A stretch of 64,000 nt of DNA, from positions 1,363,189 to 1,427,188 of the forward strand of contig BPHJ01000001.1 of NCBI GenBank assembly GCA_026003475.1, written 5' to 3'. The notes under the pieces were generated by a model that saw only the letters and a program-made list of their open reading frames with translations, was not told where the DNA came from and made no database searches. This stretch comes from Candidatus Kapaibacterium sp. (GTDB taxonomy: Bacteria > Bacteroidota > Ignavibacteria > Kapaibacteriales > NICIL-2). This document shows positions 27,579 through 37,366 of the stretch, one piece after another. The translations under genes and the position numbers were made by a program. The first letter of the stretch is position 1; every line of letters starts with the position of its first letter.

Positions 27579-27731
27579 AGCATCAACATAGATGGAGAAA
27601 CTTCCTCGGCACAACCGTTGCCCTCCGACCATACCACGAGCGGAAAAGCAACGCTGCGTAGTGCATTCATACAGAGTGAACGTGGGATGTACTTTACAAC
27701 TGCAATATCGTACACTCTCGATGAATGCCCC

Positions 27732-27739
27732 TATTTTTG
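27732..27739 (+). promoter_or_regulatory. Putative -7 promoter element TATTTTTG upstream of mfd
   Basis: TATTTTTG fits TAnnTTTG and ends 25 bases before the proposed mfd start at 27765. Its position supports the short start rather than the track start at 27450, which would place the promoter inside the gene. No clear TTG is seen at the expected upstream spacing. Confidence 0.4.
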
Positions 27740-27764
27740 CGCACCACGTTTGCATCACCACTGC

Positions 27765-30700
27765 ATGCAGAAACGGACTGATCCTTTCGAGCGCGTCGTC
27801 GAATGCATTCGGTCAACAGAGTGGTTCCGCGCGCTCGAATCCCGCCTCCCGACAGAGCGTAGTTTGTCACTGAAAACACTTCACGGCTCGCTGGGATGTT
27901 TTGTCCTGGCAGCGTTCTACCCATCGCTTGACCGTCGGATCGTCGTCGTCACTGCTGCCGATTCTGTCGAGCGATGGACACACGATTTAGAGCAGTTTGG
28001 CATTTGCACACGCGCATGCATTCCCACGCGGCGGCGACGCACGGCGACCACCGCCCCCGAGCACAGCGAATTGAACACAGCGCTGGATGCTCTCTCCACT
28101 TACTGGCAGGAACGGGCAACCGTGTTGGTTGTGGCTCCGGAAACGTGGCAATTGCGTTTGCCCCCTCCCGAATGGTTCCAGGAAAACGCGATCACGCTCC
28201 ACGTGGGCGACGAGCTTCCTTTCGAGGAGTTCCGGCAGTTCTTGGTCCTGGGCGGTTACCATCGTACCGACTATGTCACCGAGCCAGGCGAACTATCGGT
28301 TCGCGGTGGCATCGTGGATCTGTTCCCCCTTGGATGGCCGCTGCCATTGCGATTGGAATTTTTCGGCGACCAAATCGAATCCATCCGAGAATTCGATCCC
28401 CTCTCGCAGCGAAGCATTCGCCAACTGGAGGAGGCGTCTATCTTCGTCGCCTATCCACGCGACGAGCAATTGTTTACTGCGTCCATCGAAGATTTTCTCG
28501 AACCGCAGACGGTTATCGTTATCGAGCATCCCGACGAAATAGCGCAACGGTGGGAGGCGCTGGCAGTATCACCACAACTCCGCGACTGCACGCGCTTGCT
28601 GCTCAATCCCCTTGGGAAAGCCGATATCACGGTTGTCTCCTCTCCCCAACCCTCGTCGGGGGCAGCCGTTGGGCATGTGTACGATCTTCTTGCTGAACTG
28701 GAGCATGCCGGATCGCTCGTGGTGTTGTGTGCCGACAGCGCTATTCACCTGGAACGGCTCCGGGCGCTGCTGCGCTCACTTGGGGAGCAGCGCGCGCACG
28801 AAACGTCTCTCCGTTTGGATCGCATCGTCTGGTGTCCACGAACACCGGATGCTGGTTTTCTCTTACCGCGCGAAGGGGTTGCTGTTATCACCGAGCATCA
28901 AATTTTTGAGCGTCGCCGCGTTCGATCCGAGCAGCAGCGACGTTCTGCACTGACACTGCGCGAACTCCAACAGCTCCGCCGCGGTGATTATTTGGTGCAC
29001 ATTGATAAAGGCATCTGCCAGTTCGATGGACTCGACACAATCACCATCAATGGACACCAGCAGGAATGCATACGCTTGCTCTTTGCCGATGGCGACACGG
29101 TGTATTTGCATCTGAACAACATCAACAAGGTCGAACGCTATTCTGCCGCCGACGGCACTCCACCGGCACTGAGCAAGCTTGGCACGCGAGAATGGGAACG
29201 TAAAAAAGCGCGCGTCAAGGGCAAGATCAAGGACATCGCCCGCGATTTGATCGCCCTCTACGCCAAGCGCAAAGCATCCACCGGTTTTGCATTCCCGCCC
29301 GATACTGCATGGCAAATCGAGCTGGAAGCGTCGTTCATGTACGAAGACACTCCCGACCAAGCACGTGCCACCGACGAGGTCAAACGCGATATGGAATCCC
29401 CCAGTCCGATGGATCGCTTGATCTGTGGAGATGTTGGGTTTGGGAAAACCGAGATTGCCATCCGTGCAGCATTCAAAGCAGTTCAAGCAGGCAAGCAGGT
29501 GGCCGTTCTGGTACCAACGACAATTTTAGCACGGCAGCACTATCAAACGTTCAGTGAGCGCTTGGCACGGTATCCCGTACGCGTCGAGATGCTCTCTCGG
29601 CTGCGCAGCAGTGCTGAACAACACACGGTGCTGAACGACTTAGCTCAAGGAAAAGTGGACATCATCATCGGGACACACCGCCTGCTATCAGACGACGTTC
29701 GATTCCAGGACCTGGGCTTACTCATCATTGACGAAGAGCAGCGTTTTGGGGTCGCCGCAAAGGAAAAGCTGCGTCAACTTCGCGCTACGATTGACACGCT
29801 CACATTGACAGCTACTCCCATTCCGCGAACGCTGAACTTTTCGCTCATGGGTGCGCGCGATTTGAGCATCATCGAAACCCCGCCGCGAAACCGTCTGCCG
29901 GTCGAAACCGAAGTCATCGAGTGGGACGAAGGCCTACTCCGATCGGCTATCACACGGGAGCTTGAACGTGATGGACAGCTCTTTGTCGTTAGCGATTCCA
30001 TTGAGGACATCCCCGCACTCCAACAGCGGCTGCTGGCGCTGGTACCGACGCTCCGTATCGGAATCGCCCATGGACAACTGCACCCCCACGCACTCGAAAC
30101 CGTCGTCGAGCGATTCTTGGAGCGCAAGTACGACGTCCTACTGGCAACCAAGATCGTCGAGAACGGATTGGACATGCCCAACGTCAACACGATCATCATC
30201 GTCAACGCTGAGCGGTTCGGGCTTGCCGAATTGTACCAGCTCCGGGGTCGCGTTGGACGATCGAATCGGCAGGCGTACTGTTATCTTGTGGTGCAATCGT
30301 TGCAGAAGTTGAATCGACAGGCACTGGAGCGATTGCGGGCTATCGAGGAGCTGACCGATCTTGGCAGTGGCTTCCAGCTTGCCCTCCGTGACTTAGAGAT
30401 TCGCGGTGCTGGAAATATCTTCGGTGCTGAACAGAGCGGTTACATCAACGAACTCGGCTTTGATACGTACCACCGAATTCTCGACGAAGCGGTCCAGGAG
30501 CTTCGCACCGAGGAATTTGCTGAATTGTTCCCCGATCAGGAACGCTCGTTTGTCAACGACAGCATTGCCATCGAACTGCCCGATGATGCGCTTCTCCCAG
30601 CCGCCTACGTTCCCAGCGATGCCGATCGCTTCCAATGGTACAAGCGCCTCTACCGCTGCACATCCGTTGCAGAGTTGAGCCAGATTCGGGAAGAGTTGCA

Positions 30701-31058
30701 TGATCGCTACGGTCCGCTTCCGCCCGAAGCCGAGCAGCTCCTCTACGGGGTACACCTTCGGATGCTGGGTTCGCAACTTGGCGCCGATCGTATCCGCGTC
30801 GAGGGTTCGCTACTGAGCATCGAGCTGCCGCGTGCTGCACCCCAGTGGTACTACGAGCAGATGTTCCCCACCATCGTTGCAGCCGCCGCCGAAATCACCG
30901 GAGCACGCTTCCGGCAGGTCAACTCTGTTGCCATTCTCGATGTACCGATTGCGTCGGCTGCACATGCTGTGGAGGTTCTCGAGCAACTACTGGCAGCAAC
31001 AGCGCAGCTCCGCCGGGAGACCAGCCGCAGGCTCAAAACAGCTAAAACATCTCCGTAA
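27765..31058 (+). CDS. mfd: Transcription-repair coupling factor Mfd
   Basis: ATG at 27765 ('[15 protein letters not shown]') gives 1097 residues, the usual size. Mfd removes RNA polymerase stalled at lesions and recruits UvrA. Visible parts in order are the UvrB-homology region with '[20 protein letters not shown]', the CarD-like RNA polymerase interaction domain '[17 protein letters not shown]', and the RecG-like translocase with Walker A '[16 protein letters not shown]', DEEQ box '[12 protein letters not shown]' and '[12 protein letters not shown]'. Motif VI '[14 protein letters not shown]' and the C-terminal D7 domain follow. The 3' end overlaps the convergent sigma-54 activator by 17 bases. 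Confidence 0.97.
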   Translation: MQKRTDPFERVVECIRSTEWFRALESRLPTERSLSLKTLHGSLGCFVLAAFYPSLDRRIVVVTAADSVERWTHDLEQFGICTRACIPTRRRRTATTAPEHSELNTALDALSTYWQERATVLVVAPETWQLRLPPPEWFQENAITLHVGDELPFEEFRQFLVLGGYHRTDYVTEPGELSVRGGIVDLFPLGWPLPLRLEFFGDQIESIREFDPLSQRSIRQLEEASIFVAYPRDEQLFTASIEDFLEPQTVIVIEHPDEIAQRWEALAVSPQLRDCTRLLLNPLGKADITVVSSPQPSSGAAVGHVYDLLAELEHAGSLVVLCADSAIHLERLRALLRSLGEQRAHETSLRLDRIVWCPRTPDAGFLLPREGVAVITEHQIFERRRVRSEQQRRSALTLRELQQLRRGDYLVHIDKGICQFDGLDTITINGHQQECIRLLFADGDTVYLHLNNINKVERYSAADGTPPALSKLGTREWERKKARVKGKIKDIARDLIALYAKRKASTGFAFPPDTAWQIELEASFMYEDTPDQARATDEVKRDMESPSPMDRLICGDVGFGKTEIAIRAAFKAVQAGKQVAVLVPTTILARQHYQTFSERLARYPVRVEMLSRLRSSAEQHTVLNDLAQGKVDIIIGTHRLLSDDVRFQDLGLLIIDEEQRFGVAAKEKLRQLRATIDTLTLTATPIPRTLNFSLMGARDLSIIETPPRNRLPVETEVIEWDEGLLRSAITRELERDGQLFVVSDSIEDIPALQQRLLALVPTLRIGIAHGQLHPHALETVVERFLERKYDVLLATKIVENGLDMPNVNTIIIVNAERFGLAELYQLRGRVGRSNRQAYCYLVVQSLQKLNRQALERLRAIEELTDLGSGFQLALRDLEIRGAGNIFGAEQSGYINELGFDTYHRILDEAVQELRTEEFAELFPDQERSFVNDSIAIELPDDALLPAAYVPSDADRFQWYKRLYRCTSVAELSQIREELHDRYGPLPPEAEQLLYGVHLRMLGSQLGADRIRVEGSLLSIELPRAAPQWYYEQMFPTIVAAAAEITGARFRQVNSVAILDVPIASAAHAVEVLEQLLAATAQLRRETSRRLKTAKTSP

Positions 31059-32217
31059 GGTTGTACTCGTGCAGTTTGCGATACAGCGTGCGTTCACTAA
31101 TCCCCAACGCACGAGCAGCACTGCGCCGGCTCCCGTTGAAGCGTTTGAGAGCAGCAACAATCAAGCGCCGCTCCATTTCATCGAGCCGAAAATCATCCGG
31201 ATCGCGACTGAAGACATCATCCTCGCTGCGCTGGGCTGAGATCATCGGTTGCCACTGGGCGATGCGCTCTGCCAATGCACCCAAGGCACCGCGGAGGGCG
31301 CTCATTTCTGCTTGAATCTGCAAGAGCGTGTGATAGACCAACGCCAGATCAATGGGCTGCGCTTGCGCATGCGCTGCAGAGTGCAGAACCAATGCACGCG
31401 ATGGCTCAGGGATTTCCTCCCGCTTCAGATACCGCCGCACATCCTCGGCTGTGATTCGCCGCCCATGACCAATGGTAACTAGCGTCTCAACCAGATTGCG
31501 GAGCTCACGAATGTTGCCGCGCCAGTTATGCTGCTGCAAGAGGAAAATGGCATCGTCATCAATCCCCTCGTAGGTAGTACCGATGCGCTCGGCAACCTTA
31601 GCAGCAAAGTACTCGACCAGCAACGGAATGTCCTCAGGTCGCTTCCGCAGCGGTGGAAGGTGCAGGTGCACAGCATTGAGTCGGTAGTAGAGGTCTTCGC
31701 GGAACATGCCCTGGCGCACTTCGTATGCCAAGTCGCGATTGGTCGCTGCAATGACGCGAACGTTGACCGTAATAACCTTTGTTGATCCAAGCCGTGTGAA
31801 TTCACCCGATTCGAGAACACGCAATAACTTGACCTGCGTGCCTAACGGCATTTCACCGATCTCGTCGAGGAAAATCGTTCCGCCGTCTGCTACCTCGAAG
31901 AATCCCTTCCGCTGCTCGACAGCACCAGTGAAGGCGCCCTTTTCGTGTCCGAAGAGCTCTGATTCGAGCAAGGTTTCAGGGATTGCACCGCAGTTGACGC
32001 TGATAAAGGGTGCTTTCCGCCGCGGACTCAAACCGTGAATTGCACGCGCGAAGACATCCTTGCCAGTTCCAGTTTCTCCCGTGATGAGGACGGTCAAATC
32101 CGTCGGAGCAACTTGCAACAATTGCTCAATTGCTTCGACAATAGCCGGTGATTCACCGATGATCCCATAGCGAAGCTGTAACAGGCGCAGTGCAGCAGTT
32201 TTGGCTTGTTGGCTCAT
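31042..32217 (-). CDS. Sigma-54-dependent transcriptional activator without a sensory domain
   Basis: The 391-residue bacterial enhancer-binding protein starts almost directly with the AAA+ domain: Walker A 'GETGTGKDVFARAIHG', the sigma-54 contact 'GAFTGAVEQRKG', Walker B 'GGTIFLDEIGEMP' and the arginine-finger region 'FREDLYYRLNAVHLHLPPL'. A Fis-type HTH closes the protein ('NGSRRSAARALGISERTLYR'). There is no receiver, GAF or PAS module in front, only about 20 residues, so activity would be set by expression or a trans-acting partner, as in PspF. A linker of about 90 residues before the HTH is unassigned. It overlaps the rhodanese start (ATGA). I found no sigma-54 promoter (GG-N10-GC) nearby. 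Confidence 0.9.
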   Translation of the reverse strand: MSQQAKTAALRLLQLRYGIIGESPAIVEAIEQLLQVAPTDLTVLITGETGTGKDVFARAIHGLSPRRKAPFISVNCGAIPETLLESELFGHEKGAFTGAVEQRKGFFEVADGGTIFLDEIGEMPLGTQVKLLRVLESGEFTRLGSTKVITVNVRVIAATNRDLAYEVRQGMFREDLYYRLNAVHLHLPPLRKRPEDIPLLVEYFAAKVAERIGTTYEGIDDDAIFLLQQHNWRGNIRELRNLVETLVTIGHGRRITAEDVRRYLKREEIPEPSRALVLHSAAHAQAQPIDLALVYHTLLQIQAEMSALRGALGALAERIAQWQPMISAQRSEDDVFSRDPDDFRLDEMERRLIVAALKRFNGSRRSAARALGISERTLYRKLHEYNLTEMF

Positions 32218-32894
32218 TGCTCCCGCGGTGCATCTGGTTTGGTGATGTACTCGTTCCAGCCGCCCAGGTAGATGAACACATGCTCAAACCCCACCGACCG
32301 CAGCAACTCCGAGAGCTTATGGCTTAGCTCACAGTTGCCGCCACCGCAGTAGGTGACCACGGGTCGGCTCTTGTCGAGGCTATAGAGCATCTGCATCACC
32401 TGGTTACGATACATTGGATCAAGCTCGAATTGCTGAATGTCCACATTCTGTGCACGCGGTATATGCCCAGCATCGAACTCATCCTTCCGACGCGCATCGA
32501 GGAACATCACCTCTTCATTGCGGAGCATCATGAGCACTTGCTTGTAGGTCACCGCACGAACATTCTCAGGTGCTGGCGGTGGAGTAGCGTCATTCTGTGG
32601 TGGCAGGCGTGGTTCGGTTGACTTGGCTAGTGGCATTGTTTGAGCTGATGGTGCTTGGTGAGAATGCGGCGCCGTATCACGCAGGGGAAGCCGGTTAGCG
32701 TCGGCTCGGGTAACAGTATCGCGTCGGTGTTGGGACAAAATGCGCAACAGTGAGTCGGTGCTTGCGGTGTCCACAACACGCGGCTGACGAATCCACGGTA
32801 ACGGTTTGACCGAAAATGCTGCATTGTACACCAGACCAAGCCCAGCGCCCAGTCCAACAAGCAACGCTACCTCAGCAAACGTTCGTTTGATCAT
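32214..32894 (-). CDS. Membrane-anchored rhodanese-domain protein
   Basis: ATG at 32894 ('MIKRTFAEVALLVGLG') gives 226 residues. The N-terminal hydrophobic stretch anchors the protein, then a disordered linker of about 70 residues rich in Pro, Thr and His leads to a rhodanese domain (about 120-220). The active-site loop 'VVTYCGGGNCELSHKLSEL' carries the catalytic Cys, and 'MFLDARRKDEFDAGHIPRA' is the typical CH2A motif. The domain transfers sulfane sulfur or senses it. Location outside the inner membrane is inferred from the anchor. It is coupled to the sigma-54 activator by a four-base overlap. Confidence 0.88.
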   Translation of the reverse strand: MIKRTFAEVALLVGLGAGLGLVYNAAFSVKPLPWIRQPRVVDTASTDSLLRILSQHRRDTVTRADANRLPLRDTAPHSHQAPSAQTMPLAKSTEPRLPPQNDATPPPAPENVRAVTYKQVLMMLRNEEVMFLDARRKDEFDAGHIPRAQNVDIQQFELDPMYRNQVMQMLYSLDKSRPVVTYCGGGNCELSHKLSELLRSVGFEHVFIYLGGWNEYITKPDAPREQ

Positions 32895-32949
32895 GATCGG
32901 TTGAACAGAATTGACCGGCGAAAGTACTGTGCAAGACGTAGCCAATCCA

Positions 32950-33321
32950 TTAGAATTTGCGAACCGCTTTCAAAATTGCATAGGCACGGTTGATGTCTTG
33001 GGTCCGGAGTACCGCAGCGCGTTGTTGCTGCTCGGATGCATGCGCAAAGCGATCGGGATGCGTGCGTGCGATGGCTCGTCGGTAGGCAGCCTTGATTTCG
33101 TCGTTGGTCGCCGACGGGGAAATACCGAGTGTGCGGTATGCCCACTCGACCACACCGGTTGTGCCAGGGGCTTGCTGCTGCTGTGCTCGCGGGCGATTGA
33201 GCTCCTCGATGATGCGCCGGAGTTCTTGATCGCCATTGTCGAATGGCTCGTGTTCGAACGAACCGAGATGATCATGTACTTCGGCGCGAAGGATCCTCAG
33301 GATACGCTTGAAAATGCCCAT
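32950..33321 (-). CDS. Small J-domain protein
   Basis: ATG at 33321 ('MGIFKRILRILRAEV') gives 123 residues. A basic amphipathic N-terminus and a Gln/Pro-rich linker precede a C-terminal J domain (about 60-120): 'AYRTLGISPSATNDEIKAAY' and the HPD loop 'RTHPDRF', then 'QDINRAYAILK'. J domains stimulate Hsp70 ATPase. There is no zinc finger or substrate-binding domain, so this is a class C cochaperone. The N-terminal 30 residues resemble the start of some membrane-associated DnaJ proteins, but no true helix is present. It sits four bases from the SDR gene on the same strand. Confidence 0.85.
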   Translation of the reverse strand: MGIFKRILRILRAEVHDHLGSFEHEPFDNGDQELRRIIEELNRPRAQQQQAPGTTGVVEWAYRTLGISPSATNDEIKAAYRRAIARTHPDRFAHASEQQQRAAVLRTQDINRAYAILKAVRKF

Positions 33322-33325
33322 ACTG

Positions 33326-34096
33326 CTACTGGCGATGGACAACGGTGGCACTTGCTTGGTCAGTGGGCAAGATGAGAACATCCCCAATGGTCACGTGTGC
33401 TGGGCGTGTCGCACAAAACAGCGCCACTTCGGCAACATCGCGACCATTGAGTGGTTTCATGCCCGCATAGACGGATGCAGCTCGCTCGGTATTTCCTCGG
33501 AAGCGCACCACCGAAAATTCCGTCTCGACCATGCCTGGGTCTATGTTCACCACACGCACGCCGCTGCCGCAGAGCTCCAGTCGCATTGCCTGACTGAGCG
33601 CGCGGACCGCATGCTTTGTCGCGCAGTACACGTTCCCATTGGGGTACACTTCCCGCCCTGCAATAGAGCCAATGTTGATGACCATGCCGCGCCCCCGCTC
33701 GATCATTCCCGGAAGGAGTGCGTGCGTAACGGCGAGCAATCCACGGAGATTGGTGTCAATCATTTCGTCCCAATCCTCGAAGGAGCCTTCGTGCAGTGGT
33801 GACCACCCGCGCGCCAGTCCAGCGTTGTTGATCAGGATGTCCACTGCCTTCCATTCTGGTGGCAACTGGCCAATGGTATCGGCAACCTGCTGGCGGTCCC
33901 GCACATCGCAGACGGCTGTTCGCACCGGAACACCTGTCCGATCGGTTATCGTCTGCGCAATTGCATCGAGCCGATCAGCACGACGGGCAATCAAGATCAA
34001 GCGCGAACCTGCTTCGGCAAATAGGTCCGCGCATGCAGCACCAATGCCGCTGGATGCTCCAGTAATCAGCGTGATTTGTCCTTCGAGTGCGCCCAT
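33326..34096 (-). CDS. Short-chain dehydrogenase/reductase, YdfG-like
   Basis: ATG at 34096 ('MGALEGQITLITGASSG') gives 256 residues. The Rossmann motif 'TGASSGIGAACA', 'ILINNAGLARG', catalytic Ser in 'INIGSIAGRE' and 'YCATKHAVRA' (YxxxK) are all intact. The closest family by motif style is the YdfG group of NADP-dependent 3-hydroxy acid/serine dehydrogenases, which share 'NIDPGMVETEFS'. Arg in 'ARRADRL' after beta-2 favours NADP. The upstream part of the track ORF is a shadow. It is the first gene of the minus-strand run down to the sigma-54 activator and is divergent from the M16-like gene. Confidence 0.88.
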   Translation of the reverse strand: MGALEGQITLITGASSGIGAACADLFAEAGSRLILIARRADRLDAIAQTITDRTGVPVRTAVCDVRDRQQVADTIGQLPPEWKAVDILINNAGLARGWSPLHEGSFEDWDEMIDTNLRGLLAVTHALLPGMIERGRGMVINIGSIAGREVYPNGNVYCATKHAVRALSQAMRLELCGSGVRVVNIDPGMVETEFSVVRFRGNTERAASVYAGMKPLNGRDVAEVALFCATRPAHVTIGDVLILPTDQASATVVHRQ

Positions 34097-34154
34097 GTAG
34101 ATATGCCAGTGGTGTTGGAAGGTGCCGAAAATACTGCTGTTGGTGGTAGCAGGG

Positions 34155-34162
34155 TATCTTTG
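34155..34162 (+). promoter_or_regulatory. Putative -7 promoter element TATCTTTG upstream of the M16-like gene
   Basis: TATCTTTG fits TAnnTTTG and ends 31 bases before the ATG at 34194. On the opposite strand the same interval holds TATTTTCG, one mismatch from the consensus, which could serve the divergent SDR gene. Neither has a convincing TTG at the right distance. Confidence 0.35.
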
Positions 34163-34193
34163 CAGCGAACGTTCACTACCCCTGCAAGTGGCT

Positions 34194-35525
34194 ATGACGA
34201 AGGTACCACGGCTGGAGGTACCCCAATTCCATTTTCCGGAGCCAATCTCGATCGCAACACACAACGGCGCAGGCATCTTGCTTGTACCGATGAAAACGGC
34301 TACGACAATCTCGCTTGCCGTTGTTGCACGGGAGGGATACAGCACCGAACCCATCGGTGGCCTTGCGGCACTGACTGCATCGCTGCTAGTGTGCGGAACA
34401 CGCCAGCGCAGCGAAGCTGACTTTGTGCGAGCAATTGATCGGCTTGGTGCGACGATTCAGCCGCTGATGTCGGCTCAGAAAATTGGTATCGAAATCGTTG
34501 GCTTACCCGAACACCTTGCCGAGCTTGTCGCTCTTGGTGCTGAATGCATCCTGGAACCTGCCTTCGATCCGACAGAGTTTGAGAAAGCCAAAACGCGGTT
34601 ACTGTCCTCCTTCCCGCTTGCACTGTCGCAATCGGGTTATCGTGCAGAGCGTATCTTCAGCAAACTCCGCTTTCCCAATCATCCCCTGAGCCGTCCCAGG
34701 AACGGAACGCCAACGTCAGTTGCCTCGATCGAATGCGACCAGGTGCGCCAGTGGTATCAGGCAATCCTCCGGGAGGGCAAATGGCATGTTCTCATGATTG
34801 GTGCGTTCGATCCTGCCACTGCAAGCGAGCTGCTGGTGCGGTCCTTTGCAACGTTAGGTGCTGGCACACGGCAGCAACCCACCATTGCCCCCGATCCACC
34901 GTCAGCAGTTGGTATTGGACAGGGACTTCTGACCGAGCAAGTGGAACTCCGCTTGGGGGTACCAACGCTACCCTACACCAGCGATGGCTATCCTGCTGCA
35001 TTGCTTGCAAGCACAGCATTTGCCGGACATTTCCGTTCCCGCATCAATCTGCTGGTGCGCGAACAACAAGGCCTCACCTATGGTGCATTCGGCAACCTTA
35101 CGGCTGGGAAACACACCGGCACGTTCATTCTCAGCACCAGCACCACACCAGCCAACCTGCCGCTCATGATGACCTTGCTTCTGGAACAGTGGCAGCGTCT
35201 GGCAACGGAACCGTTCACCGAGGACGAAATCCACGCTGCCCGGCAATTTCTCTACAGCAGTTTCTGGCGTAGCATTGAGACACCCGATGCAATCGGTTCG
35301 ATAGCGATCACACTTGCGCTGGACGACCTGCCACCAGACTACTACACAAGGTTGCTTACGACACTGGAACGCCTTGAACCTTCACACCTGCTGTCGGTGC
35401 AAGAGCAAGTGTTCGCCCCAGCACGCTTGCTCATTGCTGCCGTCGGTTCGCTCGAACATCTCCAGGAGGTCATGGCACGCTACGGCACACCGCAGCATAT
35501 CCTGCTGGAGGAAGAGCAACAATAA
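34194..35525 (+). CDS. M16 peptidase-family protein lacking the zinc motif
   Basis: ATG at 34194 ('MTKVPRLEVPQFHFP') gives 443 residues with no signal peptide. The fold follows M16 subunits: N-terminal 'VVAREGYSTEPIGGLAALTAS', a helical middle, and a C-terminal half with 'NLLVREQQGLTYGAFGNL' and 'PFTEDEIHAARQFL'. In active M16 proteases the first segment contains HxxEH; here the place reads ALTAS, so no zinc is bound. Such inactive subunits normally pair with an active one encoded next to it, but none is visible in the window. An independent scaffold or chaperone role is possible. Confidence 0.85.
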   Translation: MTKVPRLEVPQFHFPEPISIATHNGAGILLVPMKTATTISLAVVAREGYSTEPIGGLAALTASLLVCGTRQRSEADFVRAIDRLGATIQPLMSAQKIGIEIVGLPEHLAELVALGAECILEPAFDPTEFEKAKTRLLSSFPLALSQSGYRAERIFSKLRFPNHPLSRPRNGTPTSVASIECDQVRQWYQAILREGKWHVLMIGAFDPATASELLVRSFATLGAGTRQQPTIAPDPPSAVGIGQGLLTEQVELRLGVPTLPYTSDGYPAALLASTAFAGHFRSRINLLVREQQGLTYGAFGNLTAGKHTGTFILSTSTTPANLPLMMTLLLEQWQRLATEPFTEDEIHAARQFLYSSFWRSIETPDAIGSIAITLALDDLPPDYYTRLLTTLERLEPSHLLSVQEQVFAPARLLIAAVGSLEHLQEVMARYGTPQHILLEEEQQ

Positions 35526-35580
35526 ATTTTCCGCCGATGTGTCAACGCACCCGACGTTTCACCGACCAGCCAGACACGCA

Positions 35581-36561
35581 ATGAGTTCTGACATCGAACA
35601 GCTCAAAGAGCTCGGCTCGGCAATTGCTCGAGTCCGCCGTGAAGTTTCCAAAGTGATCATTGGTCAGGAGCCGATTATCGAGCAGCTCTTGGTCTCCTTG
35701 TTCGCACGTGGTCACTGCCTTCTGGTGGGCGTGCCGGGGCTTGCAAAAACTCTCATCGTACGCACCCTAGCCGACACGCTGGACCTGAAGTTCTCGCGCA
35801 TTCAATTTACGCCGGACCTGATGCCGAGCGACATCACCGGCACCGAAGTCATCGAAGAGAACGTTACCACTGGCACCAAGCAATTTCGCTTCGTACGTGG
35901 ACCAATCTTTGCGAACATTGTTTTGGCCGATGAGATCAATCGCACGCCACCCAAGACGCAGGCAGCACTGCTGGAAGCAATGCAGGAACATCGCGTCACT
36001 GCTGCAGGAACAACCTATCCCCTCGACGAGCCATTTTTTGTGCTTGCAACCCAGAACCCCATCGAACAGGAAGGGACCTATCCGCTGCCGGAAGCGCAGC
36101 TCGACCGCTTCATGTTCATGCTCGAGCTGAACTACCCATCGTTCGAGGAAGAAGTACGGATCGTGCAAACGACCACGCTCGAAACAATGCCCAGCGTCGA
36201 GAAGGTTCTCCATGCTGCCGACATCTTGCGCTACCAGAACTTTGTCCGCCGTGTACCGATTGCGGAGAACGTCGTCGCCTATGCTGTTCGCCTGGTGCAG
36301 GCAACGCGACCGCAGACGACCTCGCTCGATATCGTGCGTCGTTACGTGAGCTATGGTGCTGGCCCGCGAGCATCGCAGTACTTGGTGTTAGGTGCAAAAA
36401 CACGGGCGGCGCTCGACGGGCGATTCACGCCGGAGATTGCCGACATTGATGCAATTGCTGCATCGGTTCTTCAGCATCGGATCGTGCTCAATTTCCAAGC
36501 CGAGGCAGAAAATATCACTGCTGCACAGTTGGTCAATGAGCTGGTGGCATCGCTCGATTAG
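35581..36561 (+). CDS. MoxR family AAA+ ATPase
   Basis: ATG at 35581 ('MSSDIEQLKELGSAIA') gives 326 residues, a normal MoxR length. Walker A is 'GVPGLAKTL', Walker B is 'IVLADEINRTPPKTQAALL', sensor 1 is 'FFVLATQNPIEQEGTYPL', and the family motif 'EAQLDRFMF' is intact. MoxR ATPases act as chaperones that mature metal-containing or envelope proteins, often with VWA-domain partners such as BatA or CoxE. No DUF58 or VWA gene follows here; the next gene is convergent. It lies 55 bases after the M16-like gene and may share its promoter. Confidence 0.95.
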   Translation: MSSDIEQLKELGSAIARVRREVSKVIIGQEPIIEQLLVSLFARGHCLLVGVPGLAKTLIVRTLADTLDLKFSRIQFTPDLMPSDITGTEVIEENVTTGTKQFRFVRGPIFANIVLADEINRTPPKTQAALLEAMQEHRVTAAGTTYPLDEPFFVLATQNPIEQEGTYPLPEAQLDRFMFMLELNYPSFEEEVRIVQTTTLETMPSVEKVLHAADILRYQNFVRRVPIAENVVAYAVRLVQATRPQTTSLDIVRRYVSYGAGPRASQYLVLGAKTRAALDGRFTPEIADIDAIAASVLQHRIVLNFQAEAENITAAQLVNELVASLD

Positions 36562-36727
36562 CTCCCGAGCACGTCAGCGGGCGCGGCAGGTGTTCGTGGC
36601 ATTGGTGCTGGCTATGGCAACAGTCGATCGGCGCGAGACACTGCGAGCACCCCTTCCCATTGTGCAGAACACCCAGTGGCAACCGCCTCCCCTACCTCTG
36701 CTTCGCCTCCGGGCATTCGGTCCGCGT

Positions 36728-37306
36728 TTAGTTTAGTTTCGCTTGAAGGTTGAGCAGTGCCAGTGCTGCCGGGTGGTAGCTTGGCTCCAGCATCAAGGCG
36801 GTGTAGTATTCGTGAAGGGCACGAATCCACTTCCCTCGCCGTTCATAGAGCCGTCCCAAGTTGTAGTGCGCATAGTGGCGCGTGGCGTACCGCGGTGCAG
36901 CGATCGCTTTTTCGAACCAGGATTCCGCCTCGTCGAATCGTCGCAATTCCATCAAGTACACGCCAATGTCGTTGTAGGGGTTCCCATAGGCAGGATCAAG
37001 CTCGATGGCACGCATGCATTCAGCAATCGCTTGCTGGTAATTGCCGACGTAGGAATATGCCCATCCCAAAAATGTATGTGCTTCGGGCGTTGGGTGCAGC
37101 TTGATGCTCTCACGGTAGAGTTCGATCGCTTCTGCAACGCGACCCTCGCGGTGAAGGCGATATGCCTGCTGGCATACCTCGAGTGCTCGCAGTTGCTCTG
37201 CTTCTGCTGGAAAAAGATGCTCCATCGGTGTAAACCACAACTGTGTATTGTTCTCAGGATGCAGAGGCAGGAGCATCCTTACTCCACGCGTGCGGTCCAT
37301 CACCAT
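36728..37306 (-). CDS. TPR-repeat protein
   Basis: The product has about 192 residues from ATG 37306 (GTG at 37315 is an alternative). There is no signal peptide. Residues 45-175 hold about four TPR units, for example 'AHTFLGWAYSYVGNYQQAIA' and 'HYNLGRLYERRGKWIRALHE'. TPRs form a helical superhelix for protein binding. The protein closes the long minus-strand run that begins at purL, lying 60 bases after the outer-membrane barrel gene. Its partner is unknown. Confidence 0.85.
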   Translation of the reverse strand: MVMDRTRGVRMLLPLHPENNTQLWFTPMEHLFPAEAEQLRALEVCQQAYRLHREGRVAEAIELYRESIKLHPTPEAHTFLGWAYSYVGNYQQAIAECMRAIELDPAYGNPYNDIGVYLMELRRFDEAESWFEKAIAAPRYATRHYAHYNLGRLYERRGKWIRALHEYYTALMLEPSYHPAALALLNLQAKLN

Positions 37307-37366
37307 CTCATCCACTGAGGCATATCACGGTGCCGTGACAGCGAGCATTGCTTCCCGTCCGTTGGC

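Noticed and set aside
36590-36736. 48-codon plus-strand ORF from GTG with a hydrophobic start, after moxR
   Set aside because: It has no good ribosome site and no recognisable feature, and it overlaps the end of the TPR gene.
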